Below are positions 24,651 to 32,957 of a DNA stretch of 64,000 nt, piece by piece. The notes beneath the pieces were generated by a model that was not told the DNA's origin, made no database searches, and saw nothing but the letters and a program-made list of their open reading frames with translations. Position numbers and translations under genes: made by a program. Each line of letters opens with the position of its first letter. The first letter of the stretch is position 1. The DNA comes from Candidatus Methanosuratincola subterraneus (GTDB lineage: Archaea > Thermoproteota > Methanomethylicia > Methanomethylicales > Methanomethylicaceae), in NCBI GenBank assembly GCA_004028775.1, contig RXGA01000001.1, positions 62,001 to 126,000 on the forward strand. The letters run 5' to 3'.

Positions 24651-26402
24651 ATGGCCAGGCTTACGCTGTCTGAGGTGATCCTAGAGAACTTCATGTCGTA
24701 TGAGTACGCTAGGGTGCAGCTTAACCGGGGGCTCAACCTAATATCCGGCCCGAACGGTGCCGGCAAGTCTTCGATCCTGCTGGCAATTTCTGTGGCGACC
24801 GGCCAGAGCTATACCGAGCGGTCCAGGAAGCTCTCTGATCTGATAAGGAGGGGGAAGGAAACTGCCCGTGTTACGCTCGTCCTCAACAACACCGCTGTGG
24901 ACGGGAAGCGGCCTGTGCCGATCATCAACAGCGACCTGATAACCGTCTCAAGGTATCTCAAGAAGGACGGGACTTACTGGTTCGAAATCAACTCCAAAGA
25001 GGCGAGCAAGTTCGACGTGAACCGGCTCTTCAAGAGCGTCGGCATGAACCCTGACAACATGCTGATAATAATGCACCAGAACATGATAGAGGAGTTCGCA
25101 ATAACATCGCCTGAGGAGAAGCTCCGGATGGTCGAAGAGGCTGTTGGCTTCCTTCCTTACCGCAATGCCATATTCGATGCCGAGGAGAAGCTGAGCCGCA
25201 TACTGGGTGAGGAGGAGGCGACAACTCAGCTCCTGAGCAGCGCTGAGCAGACGCTCGCGTACTGGAAGGATCTTAACGACCGTCACGAGGAGAAGAAGCG
25301 CCTCTTAGAGAGGAAGTCCTACTTGGAAAGGGAGATGGTCTGGGCTCAGGTCATAAAGAACGAGAAAGCCGTAGCCTCTATCGAAGAGCGGATGCGGCTC
25401 AAGTCAGCCCAGCTTGAGGATTTGAGGAGGGGGATCGCTGAGAAGAAGGCAGCTGCGGAGCAGCTTTGGTCCGATTACCTGGCCGAAAAAGAGCGGCTGA
25501 GGGCCCTCATCTCGGCCCCTGAAAAGCTCAAGGAGAGGGGCATTTCCGACGAAAGGCTGGACTCGATAGTCAGATCCTATGTCGATGCCCGTGTAGAGGA
25601 GGCTGTGATGCGTTACCGCGCCGGCGAGTTGGATCGGGAGATCGGCGATCTGAAATCGGGTCTGGAAGAGGCGAAGGTGATGCTTGGGGAGGCGCTGCGT
25701 GGAGCAAAAGGCGCTGGAGATCGCATTCAGACTACGCGGACGCTGATGGAGATCTCGGACGAGATCAGGTATGTTAATGCCCACCTCCTTTCGCTTGGCG
25801 ACGTGCCGGAGGATGCCCCGTCTATGTTCGAGGCATACAAGAAGACATACCAAGAGCTGAAGCAGAAGGCAGCTGTCGTCGGGGAGAACAGGAAGCACCT
25901 GATCGAGGAGATAGCTGAGAGGAAGCGGATCTGGAGGGAAGTCCTCGAGAGGCTTGTCGCTGAGATAACCCCAATATACAGGGACGTGCTGAGCAGAGTT
26001 GGGGGGACGGGCGAGATACGCCTCTCCAACATGGACGACCCCGAGAAGGCCGGGATCGAGGTGACTGTTGGTTTCAGGGGCGCCTCCCCGGTCCTGCTTG
26101 ATGCATACGCGCAGAGCGGGGGAGAGCGCGCAGTGGCGACGATGGCTTTCCTGCTTGCCCTGCAGCACCAGCTGAAGTCTCCTGTCAGGGCTGTGGACGA
26201 GTTCGATGTGCACATGGATCCCTTCAACAGGGAAGCGATGATGCGGATGCTATTCTCGTTCATGAACGAGAACTCGGACGTCCAGTTCATTGTGATCACC
26301 CCGAGCCAGCTCAGCGCGGTGGGTGACTTTGCTAACATAATCTTTGTCCAGAACGTCCATGGCAAGTCGGAGGTGGCGAGGGCTGCCGCAGCAAGGGCGT
26401 AG
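24651..26402 (+). CDS. Compact SMC5/6-like chromosome-maintenance ATPase
   Basis: 583 residues (ATG 24651; an in-frame GTG is 9 bases upstream). The N-terminal head has Walker A GPNGAGKSS (33-41) followed by TERSRKLSDLIRRGKETARV, the SMC5/6-type pattern after the P-loop rather than that of canonical SMC or Rad50. The C-terminal head has signature QSGGER (488-493), Walker B with catalytic glutamate VRAVDEFDVHMD (Glu517), and the SMC5-like FIVITPSQL. Between them is only about 300 residues of coiled coil, far shorter than a canonical SMC, with no Cys pair (zinc hook) and no obvious globular hinge. It heads a three-gene operon with kleisin-like and MAGE/Nse-like genes. Confidence 0.85.
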   Translation: MARLTLSEVILENFMSYEYARVQLNRGLNLISGPNGAGKSSILLAISVATGQSYTERSRKLSDLIRRGKETARVTLVLNNTAVDGKRPVPIINSDLITVSRYLKKDGTYWFEINSKEASKFDVNRLFKSVGMNPDNMLIIMHQNMIEEFAITSPEEKLRMVEEAVGFLPYRNAIFDAEEKLSRILGEEEATTQLLSSAEQTLAYWKDLNDRHEEKKRLLERKSYLEREMVWAQVIKNEKAVASIEERMRLKSAQLEDLRRGIAEKKAAAEQLWSDYLAEKERLRALISAPEKLKERGISDERLDSIVRSYVDARVEEAVMRYRAGELDREIGDLKSGLEEAKVMLGEALRGAKGAGDRIQTTRTLMEISDEIRYVNAHLLSLGDVPEDAPSMFEAYKKTYQELKQKAAVVGENRKHLIEEIAERKRIWREVLERLVAEITPIYRDVLSRVGGTGEIRLSNMDDPEKAGIEVTVGFRGASPVLLDAYAQSGGERAVATMAFLLALQHQLKSPVRAVDEFDVHMDPFNREAMMRMLFSFMNENSDVQFIVITPSQLSAVGDFANIIFVQNVHGKSEVARAAAARA

Positions 26403-27192
26403 CGAGGAATACTACGAGGAGCTGGCAAGGATAATCAACCTATGCCAGAGCATAAGCACAAAGAGCGACGATCCTTTCCTTGTAGACATCCCCCAGAAGC
26501 TGACAATCCTGAAGCGACTTCTCCCAAAATGGAAGCTAATCGACGACCTGCTCATGGATGCAGAGGCTATAAGGGAGCTCTCGCTCATGGTTAAGCTGCA
26601 GAGCGACTGGGTCAAGCGCCGGGCCTCGGGGCTTTTCATCGATCCCTTCCTGGTCGAAGTGAAGATCAAGCTGCTCAGCAAGGAAGCCCTAGCATACTCT
26701 GTACTCTCGTCCTGGCACCCTCTCGTCGCAATGGATCAGCTCACCCCGGAGCGCCTCGAGGATGCGCTGGATTACTGGAACTCCATCCTGCCGATCTCCC
26801 AGCGTGTCAAGGAGGAATCTCCCGATCAGACCGCCTCGGACAGGACGGTTGACATAGCAGAGCTCGTGAGGCTTAGGTTCATCTCAGAGCGTGCGTTCAA
26901 CGAGGATATCCAGAAGATGCGGTCGAGGTTGATAGAGTCAGCAAAGGAAGGCCCCATAGACTACTGGGAGTTCGTTCTCGGTCCCACATATGAGGAGACC
27001 GTCATGAATGCCTATCGCCTTTCTTTTTTGGTCTCAAAGGGCTTGGCCAACCTCATAATAAACCCCATTGAGGAGACAATCCTGGTCGAGCCTGCAGAGG
27101 GCGTAGAGAACAGGCGGGGAGGCCGTTCTGTGGCCATCAACATAAGCTACGAAAAATGGAGAAACATGATCAAGGAGGCGGAAAAAGCATGA
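26359..27192 (+). CDS. Kleisin-like subunit of the SMC5/6-like complex
   Basis: 277 residues starting inside the SMC gene (ATG 26359, 44-base overlap). Sequence similarity is weak. The C-terminus has a winged-helix pattern (TYEETVMNAYRLSFLVSKGLANLIINP, then ETILVEP) like the SMC-head-binding end of ScpA/Nse4 kleisins, and the N-terminal part is helical (EEYYEELARIINLCQSI), as expected for a neck-binding region. A kleisin role is inferred from this and from gene order between an SMC and a kite-type protein. Confidence 0.6.
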   Translation: MASRRWRGLPQQGRSEEYYEELARIINLCQSISTKSDDPFLVDIPQKLTILKRLLPKWKLIDDLLMDAEAIRELSLMVKLQSDWVKRRASGLFIDPFLVEVKIKLLSKEALAYSVLSSWHPLVAMDQLTPERLEDALDYWNSILPISQRVKEESPDQTASDRTVDIAELVRLRFISERAFNEDIQKMRSRLIESAKEGPIDYWEFVLGPTYEETVMNAYRLSFLVSKGLANLIINPIEETILVEPAEGVENRRGGRSVAINISYEKWRNMIKEAEKA

Positions 27193-27779
27193 GCGAAGAC
27201 GCGTCCCTGTCCAAAAAGATAAGGAAGGCAGCCCAGCTCATCATGTACCAGCACCATCGCCTTCCTGGCGTCAAGGGATACGAGCTCAAGAAGTACATTG
27301 GAAAGGATTTCATGAAGGTTGTCTCGCTGCTCCAGAGGAAGCTCGACGATCTAGGGCTTGAGGTGAAGATAGTGTATTCTGATGGACTCGACCACCCGAA
27401 CCCAACAGAAGAAGAGCTGGAGCAGGCAAGGTTCTATGTGATCTCTAAGGCGCCTCTGCAGATGGGGGACGCTTCGCTTTCGGGGTGGAGGATCGACACC
27501 CTTGCCGTATTCGCCGCAACTGTGGCGTACCTGACATCCAAGCAGGGGAGGGCGCCCAGGCGCGATGTCGAGGAGCTGCTTCAGGAGAAGTTCCCGGACT
27601 GGAAGATCGACCAAGACCTCAACCGGTTCATCAGGAGGGGCTATCTTGATGAGGACCAGAACGGCGTGCTATTCGTAGGGTGGAGGACGAGGGTTGAGAT
27701 CGACAGGAAGCACCTGCTTGACATGATTGCAGGCTCTTCCCCAGAGAGGGTAAGTCTCGAACCCGAATCCAACGACTAG
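27189..27779 (+). CDS. MAGE/Nse3-like tandem winged-helix (kite) protein
   Basis: 196 residues. Its ATG overlaps the kleisin-like stop (ATGA), with AAGGAGGCGG upstream. Residues 10-88 fit the first winged helix of the MAGE homology domain (a KAAQLIMYQHHR... helix, LLQRKLDDLGLEVK, RFYVISKAPL), and residues 100-172 the second (WRIDTLAVFAATVAYLTSKQ, APRRDVEELL, DLNRFIRRGYLDE, VLFVGWRTRVEI). In eukaryotes Nse1/Nse3/MAGE proteins bind the Nse4 kleisin and DNA in the SMC5/6 complex. ScpB-like kite proteins are the alternative, but the block order matches MAGE better. Confidence 0.7.
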   Translation: MSEDASLSKKIRKAAQLIMYQHHRLPGVKGYELKKYIGKDFMKVVSLLQRKLDDLGLEVKIVYSDGLDHPNPTEEELEQARFYVISKAPLQMGDASLSGWRIDTLAVFAATVAYLTSKQGRAPRRDVEELLQEKFPDWKIDQDLNRFIRRGYLDEDQNGVLFVGWRTRVEIDRKHLLDMIAGSSPERVSLEPESND

Positions 27780-30655
27780 CCTTGGGCCTCCTGCTTCCTG
27801 TGTCGGAACCTGCTCTTCAGCGCGTTCTTCTCTTCCCTGATTATCATGTCCACGAGAGAGTCGAGATCCTTCGTGCGGGAAGTCGCTATTGTGAATGCCA
27901 CAGGCTTAGGGAGGCTCCTCGAGGCTATGGCCATCGCTGCCTGCAGCCCGTACTCTTCGGTCAGCTCCCCTGTCTCAACCGCCTCCTTGAGCATTGGCTT
28001 GTGCTTCTCAGAGACTTTCCCCAGCTCTGACCTCTCTGCTGCCATCTGTGCCACCTCGTTAGGATCCTCGTCGAGCAGCCCTATCTTGGCAGAACCGCAT
28101 TCCGGGCACCTGAACCCGCTGATGAACCTCTTTATTTTCACATTCTCGACGAACCTGAAGCACTCGGCGCAGACTGCGACCCTGGCCTCGTTCAGAAGCC
28201 TCGCCTTGGTAGACTCAATGAGAAGCCTCCTTAGCCGGTCCGCGGGCACCAGATCTGTCTTCCAACTGAGCTCCCTGATGCCGATCCTTGAGATCGGGGA
28301 CAGCGGCAACTCAGGATCCATGACTCTGACCTTGAACCTCCCGGATTTTATCCCCTCGACAACTGAGACGAGCCCTTCGATGTCCAGATCCTTTGAGAAG
28401 ACCTCGCTCATTGCCTCCTCGTACACTATGCTCCCCTTCAAGTTCTCAACGAGCTGGGCCGACCCGACATCGCTGATCTCAGCCTCCTTGCTTATTATTC
28501 CCATCCTCTTGGCGACATGGATGAGCCTCCTCCTGAATAGCCCCGTCCTCTCGACAGCAACCTCGGCGACTTTCCGCACCCCCTCCGCCTCTAGCCCTTT
28601 GAGGATCTCAGCGACCAGGGCAGGGCTCACATTCGCCTTGACGAAGACCCTGTATGCATCTTGGGATGTCCCTGCGCCTACGCCTGTCCTCTCCGTTATC
28701 ATGTACCCAAGTATCCTGGAGAGCGCCTTGTTTATCATAAGGCCAAAAGCGCAACTCACTATGACATAGCCCTCCCAGCCTTCGACTGTGACCACATCGT
28801 CTGTTGGGATCTCCCACAATCCCTCGGCCTGTTCCTTCAATTCTTGGAGTGCCCTGTAGAGGGTATCCCTGGAGATCGGGTAATCCTTGAGCAATTCATC
28901 GATGACCATGCCGTAATCCTTGCCCTGTCTCAATGCGCTGGCCGCCCTCCTCCTTATGCTGCCGACTTCCTGGGCTATCTCAAAAGGCACTGGTATCTCG
29001 TCGCCTATCCAGTCGGGTATCGCGCCCGTTGGGTCATCCTCAGCCCTGACGTACACCGTGCTCTTGTATACTTGGATAATCTTCCACGGTGATCCCCTCA
29101 CTATGAACTTGACCCCCGGCTCCCCATACTCAGCAACGAAGGCTTCGTCGAGGAGCCCTATTGCCTCGTCAGTCTTCTCGTCAATCACCACATAGTGCTT
29201 CTCTTCGGGGATCATTGAAAGGTTCTCGAAGTAGTACTGGTAGAGCGCCTCTTTTGGCCTCGACTTTATGAAGACCCCTTCCTCCGGAAGATAGAGCGCG
29301 AGCCTTGGCCTCCTGTTGCTCATGTACTCAAGCACCCTCTCAAGCCTCCTCTCCTCCAGCGCTGCGAATGGATATGCCCTCCTCACAATCGAGAGGGCAT
29401 CGCTCACCCCCATCCTCCCCTCGTCGAGGAGGAGACCTGCGAGCTGGTGCGTGAGCACATCGCAGGGGTTCTCGATGATCTTGACCTCCTCTAGCTCCTC
29501 TGCCAGCGCCTTCCTGACTATTACTGCGGACTCGAGCGCATCGTCCGAGTCCATCGTAATTATCACGCCCCTCGAAACGCCCCCGACCCAGTGCCCCGAT
29601 CGCCCCACCCTCTGGAGCAGCCTCGTCACCTGCCTGGGCGAGTTGTACTGTATCACGAGATCGACGTTGCCGATGTCGATCCCGAGCTCGAGCGAGGAGG
29701 TGCATACCACCCCCTTCAGCTCCCCCTTCTTCAGGCTCGACTCCACCTCAACCCTGGAGGACTTTGCCAGGCTCCCGTGGTGGATGCTTATCGGGGCATT
29801 GACGTCCCAGATCCTGAACCTGCTGGCTAGGATTTCCGCCTCGGATCTCGTGTTGGTGAATATGAGCGTCGACCTGTTCTTCTCAATCAGATCCCTAAGA
29901 TTCCTTAGCCTTGCAGCAACTTCGGGAAAGGTGGCGAGCCTCTCTGCCAGATCGTAGTCAGAGTTTTCAGCCTCAGGAAAAACCACGTCGAGCTTCAGGT
30001 CCTTGGCGACTGAAACCCGGACGATCTCGCACCCCCTCTCTGATCCGACAAGGAACTTCCCAACCAGATCAGGCGATCCTATTGTTGCCGAGAGCCCGAT
30101 CACTTGGGGCTCGACCGACGTTATCTCCCTAAGCCTCTCCAACGCCACAGCAAGCTGGACGCCCCGCTTGTCGTTGGCAAGCTCGTGGACCTCGTCGACT
30201 ATCACCCACCTCACCTTCGACAGGTGTCTCTTCAGATTTCTCCCTGGCAGCATTGCCTGTAATGTCTCGGGCGTAGTGATCATGATGTCCGGCGGTGCCA
30301 TCGTCTGCCGCCCCCGTTCCTTCGTCTCGGTGTCTCCGTGCCTGACTGCAACCTTAAGGTCGAGCCTGCTGCACCACCAGTGGAGCCTGTCGAGCAGGTC
30401 CCTGTTCAAAGCCCTAAGGGGGGATATGTAGAGGACTCTGATCCCGCAAGTGCCCCCCTCCCTGATTATGCGGTCCAAGACTGGCAAAAACGCAGCCTCG
30501 GTCTTGCCGGTGCCAGTAGGCGCGATGACAAGCACATTCTTGCCTTCCATTATTAGCGGGATCGCCTTACTCTGCGGCTCAGTGAAGCCTTTGAAGCCCT
30601 TCTCCAAGATAATCCTCTGGATGGGTTTCGAGAAGGCTGAGAAAAGATCGTCCAT
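27776..30655 (-). CDS. lhr: Lhr-type large DEAD/DEAH helicase with C-terminal zinc-ribbon
   Basis: Superfamily 2 helicase of about 959 residues. Motifs seen: FTEPQSKAIPLIMEGKNVLV (Q and I), APTGTGKTEA (Walker A), VDEVHEL (DEVH box), GLSATIG (III), LVIQYNSPRQ and QRVGRSGHW (VI), then the long Lhr core region. Near the C-terminus two CxxC pairs (AVCAECF, FRCPECG) form a zinc ribbon. Lhr enzymes are 3'-5' DNA translocases tied to repair. I prefer ATG 30655 because a TTTTTTATATATGG promoter ends just upstream; a TTG lies 21 bases earlier. It converges on the SMC operon with a 4-base overlap. Confidence 0.93.
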   Translation of the reverse strand: MDDLFSAFSKPIQRIILEKGFKGFTEPQSKAIPLIMEGKNVLVIAPTGTGKTEAAFLPVLDRIIREGGTCGIRVLYISPLRALNRDLLDRLHWWCSRLDLKVAVRHGDTETKERGRQTMAPPDIMITTPETLQAMLPGRNLKRHLSKVRWVIVDEVHELANDKRGVQLAVALERLREITSVEPQVIGLSATIGSPDLVGKFLVGSERGCEIVRVSVAKDLKLDVVFPEAENSDYDLAERLATFPEVAARLRNLRDLIEKNRSTLIFTNTRSEAEILASRFRIWDVNAPISIHHGSLAKSSRVEVESSLKKGELKGVVCTSSLELGIDIGNVDLVIQYNSPRQVTRLLQRVGRSGHWVGGVSRGVIITMDSDDALESAVIVRKALAEELEEVKIIENPCDVLTHQLAGLLLDEGRMGVSDALSIVRRAYPFAALEERRLERVLEYMSNRRPRLALYLPEEGVFIKSRPKEALYQYYFENLSMIPEEKHYVVIDEKTDEAIGLLDEAFVAEYGEPGVKFIVRGSPWKIIQVYKSTVYVRAEDDPTGAIPDWIGDEIPVPFEIAQEVGSIRRRAASALRQGKDYGMVIDELLKDYPISRDTLYRALQELKEQAEGLWEIPTDDVVTVEGWEGYVIVSCAFGLMINKALSRILGYMITERTGVGAGTSQDAYRVFVKANVSPALVAEILKGLEAEGVRKVAEVAVERTGLFRRRLIHVAKRMGIISKEAEISDVGSAQLVENLKGSIVYEEAMSEVFSKDLDIEGLVSVVEGIKSGRFKVRVMDPELPLSPISRIGIRELSWKTDLVPADRLRRLLIESTKARLLNEARVAVCAECFRFVENVKIKRFISGFRCPECGSAKIGLLDEDPNEVAQMAAERSELGKVSEKHKPMLKEAVETGELTEEYGLQAAMAIASRSLPKPVAFTIATSRTKDLDSLVDMIIREEKNALKSRFRHRKQEAQG

Positions 30656-30759
30656 AGATTTGACCCAAGATTCCAATCACCCTTCCATATATAAAAAATC
30701 CCGGGATCGACGGACACTTTATAATCCGAAATGCCATACCTTCATGCATGGTGCAGATA

Positions 30760-31073
30760 GGGTTTCAACCTATGTAGGCACACACAGGTCTTGGGCTTCA
30801 CCAGGCTCGTCCGCCTCACGAGTTCATAGGCGGCTCTTCACTGCCCTCCGCCCCTGTCAGGAAGTACCCGCCCGCTCACTAGCCTCCCCCGTTGCCGAGG
30901 AAGCCTTCACGGGAAACTCCCTCCATCTTCAGTTCGGTGTGGCACTGTGCATGTACCCCTCATCTGAATCCGAGGTCTTTTGCTATCACCTTACTGCCCA
31001 TGCACCTGCCAACTAATTTAATGTTCATTCTAAAATTATACAAGCCCATCTATTTCTAAACTGTTGATTACGG
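30760..31073 (-). mobile_element. 312-bp non-autonomous IS607 derivative (MITE-like)
   Basis: Both ends match the full IS607 element at 16934-18834: left GGGTTTC...CTATGTAGGCACA, right AACTGTT..TTACGG against AACTGTTAGTAACGG. The left 165 bases are related to the tnpB 3' end, including a shared 19-base hairpin block and TCCGCCCCTGTCAGGAAGTA; the rest of tnpB and all of tnpA are gone. It sits exactly at a GG in the LOG gene. It cannot move alone but could be mobilised by the intact TnpA. Confidence 0.85.
30762..30925 (-). ncRNA. Candidate omega-RNA scaffold kept in the deleted element
   Basis: The part retained is just the tnpB tail that should form the guide RNA scaffold. Hairpin CCGCCT/AGGCGG (30811-30816 with 30828-30833) has the same 11-base loop CACGAGTTCAT as in the full element but a swapped C-G/G-C pair. 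A second hairpin CCCGT/ACGGG replaces CCCACCA/TGGTGGG. The guide would be read leftward from 30761 and would match the LOG gene start. Inferred. Confidence 0.45.
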
Positions 31074-31607
31074 CGTAATCACGACATACGACCCGGTGAC
31101 TCATGAGGTAGAGGCAAAGGCAAAGGCCCTCGGGAAGGCGATAGCGAGGAGAGGGCACGTGCTGATCACGGGAGGGGATGGGGGGCTGATGAGAGTGGTC
31201 TCTGAGGCCGCATTCAAGGAAGGGGGCATGACCGTGGGCATAATGGCTGTGGAGATGGAGGGGATCGCCGGTTCCCACCCCTGGAATAACCCATACAATC
31301 GGGTGGTGATACGCTCGGGGCAGTCCTTCACTTCAAGAAGCTCAATTGTAGTAAGGAGCAGCGATGCCATTATCCTCGTGGCTGGAGGGGTCGGCTCCCT
31401 CGCCGAGGTTGCGATTGCTTACAACATGAAAAAGCCGGTCGTGGTCCTGAAGGGCACCGGGATGATCGCTGACCGTCTCGTGGAGCTCTTCCCAGACGGG
31501 TTCCTCGACCACCGGAAAATGGTGCGCCTGCACTTTGAGGAGGACCCGGAGAAGGCGGTCGATCTCGCGGCCGAGCTTGCTAGGCTGGATGGGGAAGGTT
31601 GAAATTG

Positions 31608-32528
31608 TCAGTATTTCTTCTCTGAGATGTAATCGAAAGCTGCGAGCGCTGCGACCGCGCCCTGCCCTGCCGAAATTATGGCTTGTCCATAGGGGAGATC
31701 CGTTATCTCACCTGCTGCGAATATGCCCTCCCGACTAGTCCGCTGAAGCCTGTCCACGATTACCTGGCCATACTCGTTCGTCTGGACGAGCCCCTTCAGA
31801 TAATCAACCTTGACTTCCTTCCCTATTTCAATGAAGACTTTCTGGACGGGCAAATCAAAGAGTTGCCGGCTTTCCAAGTTCTCCAGAAGCACGCTCTCTA
31901 CCCTGTCCTTCCCCCTGATCTCCCTGATTACCGCATTGGTGATCATCTCAACGTTGGCGTGCCCCTTTACCCTGTTAACCAAGATGCCGTCTGCTCTGAA
32001 TTCCCCCCTCCGGTGGATCAAGTAAACTTTGGCTGCATACCTTGCCAGGAGATCTGCGCTCTGGAAGGCTGCGTTTCCACCTCCCACCACCGCAACGATC
32101 TTGTTCTTGGTGAGAGGGGCGTCGCACGTAGCGCAGACATACACCCCCCTCCCAAAGAACTCCTCCTCGCCTGGCACATTCAATTTCTTGTGCGATCCAC
32201 CTCCTGTGGCTATTACGCTCTTGCAGTAGAACTCGCGCCCCTCCTCGCAGATTGCCTTGAACATCTTGCCTTCAATGCGTACCTCTCTCACCGTGTCTTC
32301 AAAGATCTCGACCTCGACCTCCTTCAGCTGCTGCTCGAAGTACTCAGCAAGCTTCATTCCAGACCTCTCCACGAACCCAGGGTAATTCTCGATATTGCTA
32401 GTTAGTAGGACTTGCCCTCCGATCTCCTTGGTGATCAATGCGGTGCGGAGGAGCTTCCTCTTGGCATAGATGGCGGCGCTAACCCCAGCTGGCCCGCCCC
32501 CGATTATGACCACATCGTAAATCTCCAT
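31608..32528 (-). CDS. trxB: Thioredoxin reductase-like FAD protein
   Basis: Low-molecular-weight thioredoxin reductase: FAD site VVIIGGGPAGVSAAIYAKR, redox-active Cys pair in VCATCDAPL, NAD(P)H site VVGGGNAAFQSADLLARY, and C-terminal FAD motif GIFAAGEITD. It reduces thioredoxin-like partners, for which several candidates lie nearby (36712-37232 and 41157-42034). ATG 32526-32528 is chosen because GTGGGGAACGC upstream is a better ribosome site than start; a GTG 12 bases upstream is possible. Confidence 0.93.
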   Translation of the reverse strand: MEIYDVVIIGGGPAGVSAAIYAKRKLLRTALITKEIGGQVLLTSNIENYPGFVERSGMKLAEYFEQQLKEVEVEIFEDTVREVRIEGKMFKAICEEGREFYCKSVIATGGGSHKKLNVPGEEEFFGRGVYVCATCDAPLTKNKIVAVVGGGNAAFQSADLLARYAAKVYLIHRRGEFRADGILVNRVKGHANVEMITNAVIREIRGKDRVESVLLENLESRQLFDLPVQKVFIEIGKEVKVDYLKGLVQTNEYGQVIVDRLQRTSREGIFAAGEITDLPYGQAIISAGQGAVAALAAFDYISEKKY

Positions 32529-32597
32529 TGCGTTCCCCACATTTTGGTTTTATTTTACAACTTAATTTATTAATGTATTTGACAATCATATCTATCG

Positions 32598-32936
32598 ATG
32601 GATATGACATTCTATAGGGTTGCAAGCCTCTCAGAGGTGCCTCCGAACGCAATGAAGGCTTTCACAATTTCTGGAAGGGAAATTCTTGTGGCTAACATCA
32701 ACGGGAATCTCTATGCAATTGACAACAGGTGTTCGCACAGGAAGGGGGACCTCTCAAAGGGAGTTATCGACGGCACAACCGTTACCTGCCCCGTTCACGG
32801 TTCAAAATTCGACCTTTCTTCTGGAAAAGCCTTGTCTGGTCCTAAGTTTGGGCCAATCAAATTGAAGACCTCCGACTTGAACTCCTACAAAGTGAAGGTC
32901 GAGGAAGGCTCGATTATGGTTGAGTTGCCGGAATGA
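32598..32936 (+). CDS. Rieske-type [2Fe-2S] ferredoxin
   Basis: 112-residue soluble Rieske protein with both ligand pairs, NRCSHRKGDLS and VTCPVHGSKFD. No membrane anchor, so it is a cytoplasmic electron carrier rather than a cytochrome complex subunit. It is followed within 22 bases by the lipoamide-dehydrogenase-like flavoprotein and may serve it or the divergent thioredoxin reductase. Confidence 0.93.
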   Translation: MDMTFYRVASLSEVPPNAMKAFTISGREILVANINGNLYAIDNRCSHRKGDLSKGVIDGTTVTCPVHGSKFDLSSGKALSGPKFGPIKLKTSDLNSYKVKVEEGSIMVELPE

Positions 32937-32957
32937 TGGCTCCCGAAGGCGATTAAT

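Larger units (their letters stand above)
30748..31602 (+). pseudogene. LOG-family (TIGR00725-like) gene split by a transposon derivative
   Basis: The two exposed halves are ATG-GTG-CAG-ATA-GG at 30748-30761 and C-GTA-ATC-ACG from 31074. Joining them at the shared GG gives MVQIGVITTYDPVTHEVEAK, a good start for a LOG-like Rossmann protein. The rest (VLITGGDGGLMRVVSEAAFK, VAGGVGSLAEVAIAY) has the family's nucleotide-binding and GGxGT-like motifs. A TATA-like CTTTATAATCC at 30717-30727 lies about 22 bases before the original ATG. The inserted DNA brings a stop after nine codons. A GTG at 31096 could start a product lacking the first strand and glycine turn. Confidence 0.85.

Noticed and set aside
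25404-26213. 269-codon minus-strand frame inside the SMC-like gene
   Set aside because: Antisense shadow of a GC-rich coding region; no motif and no promoter.
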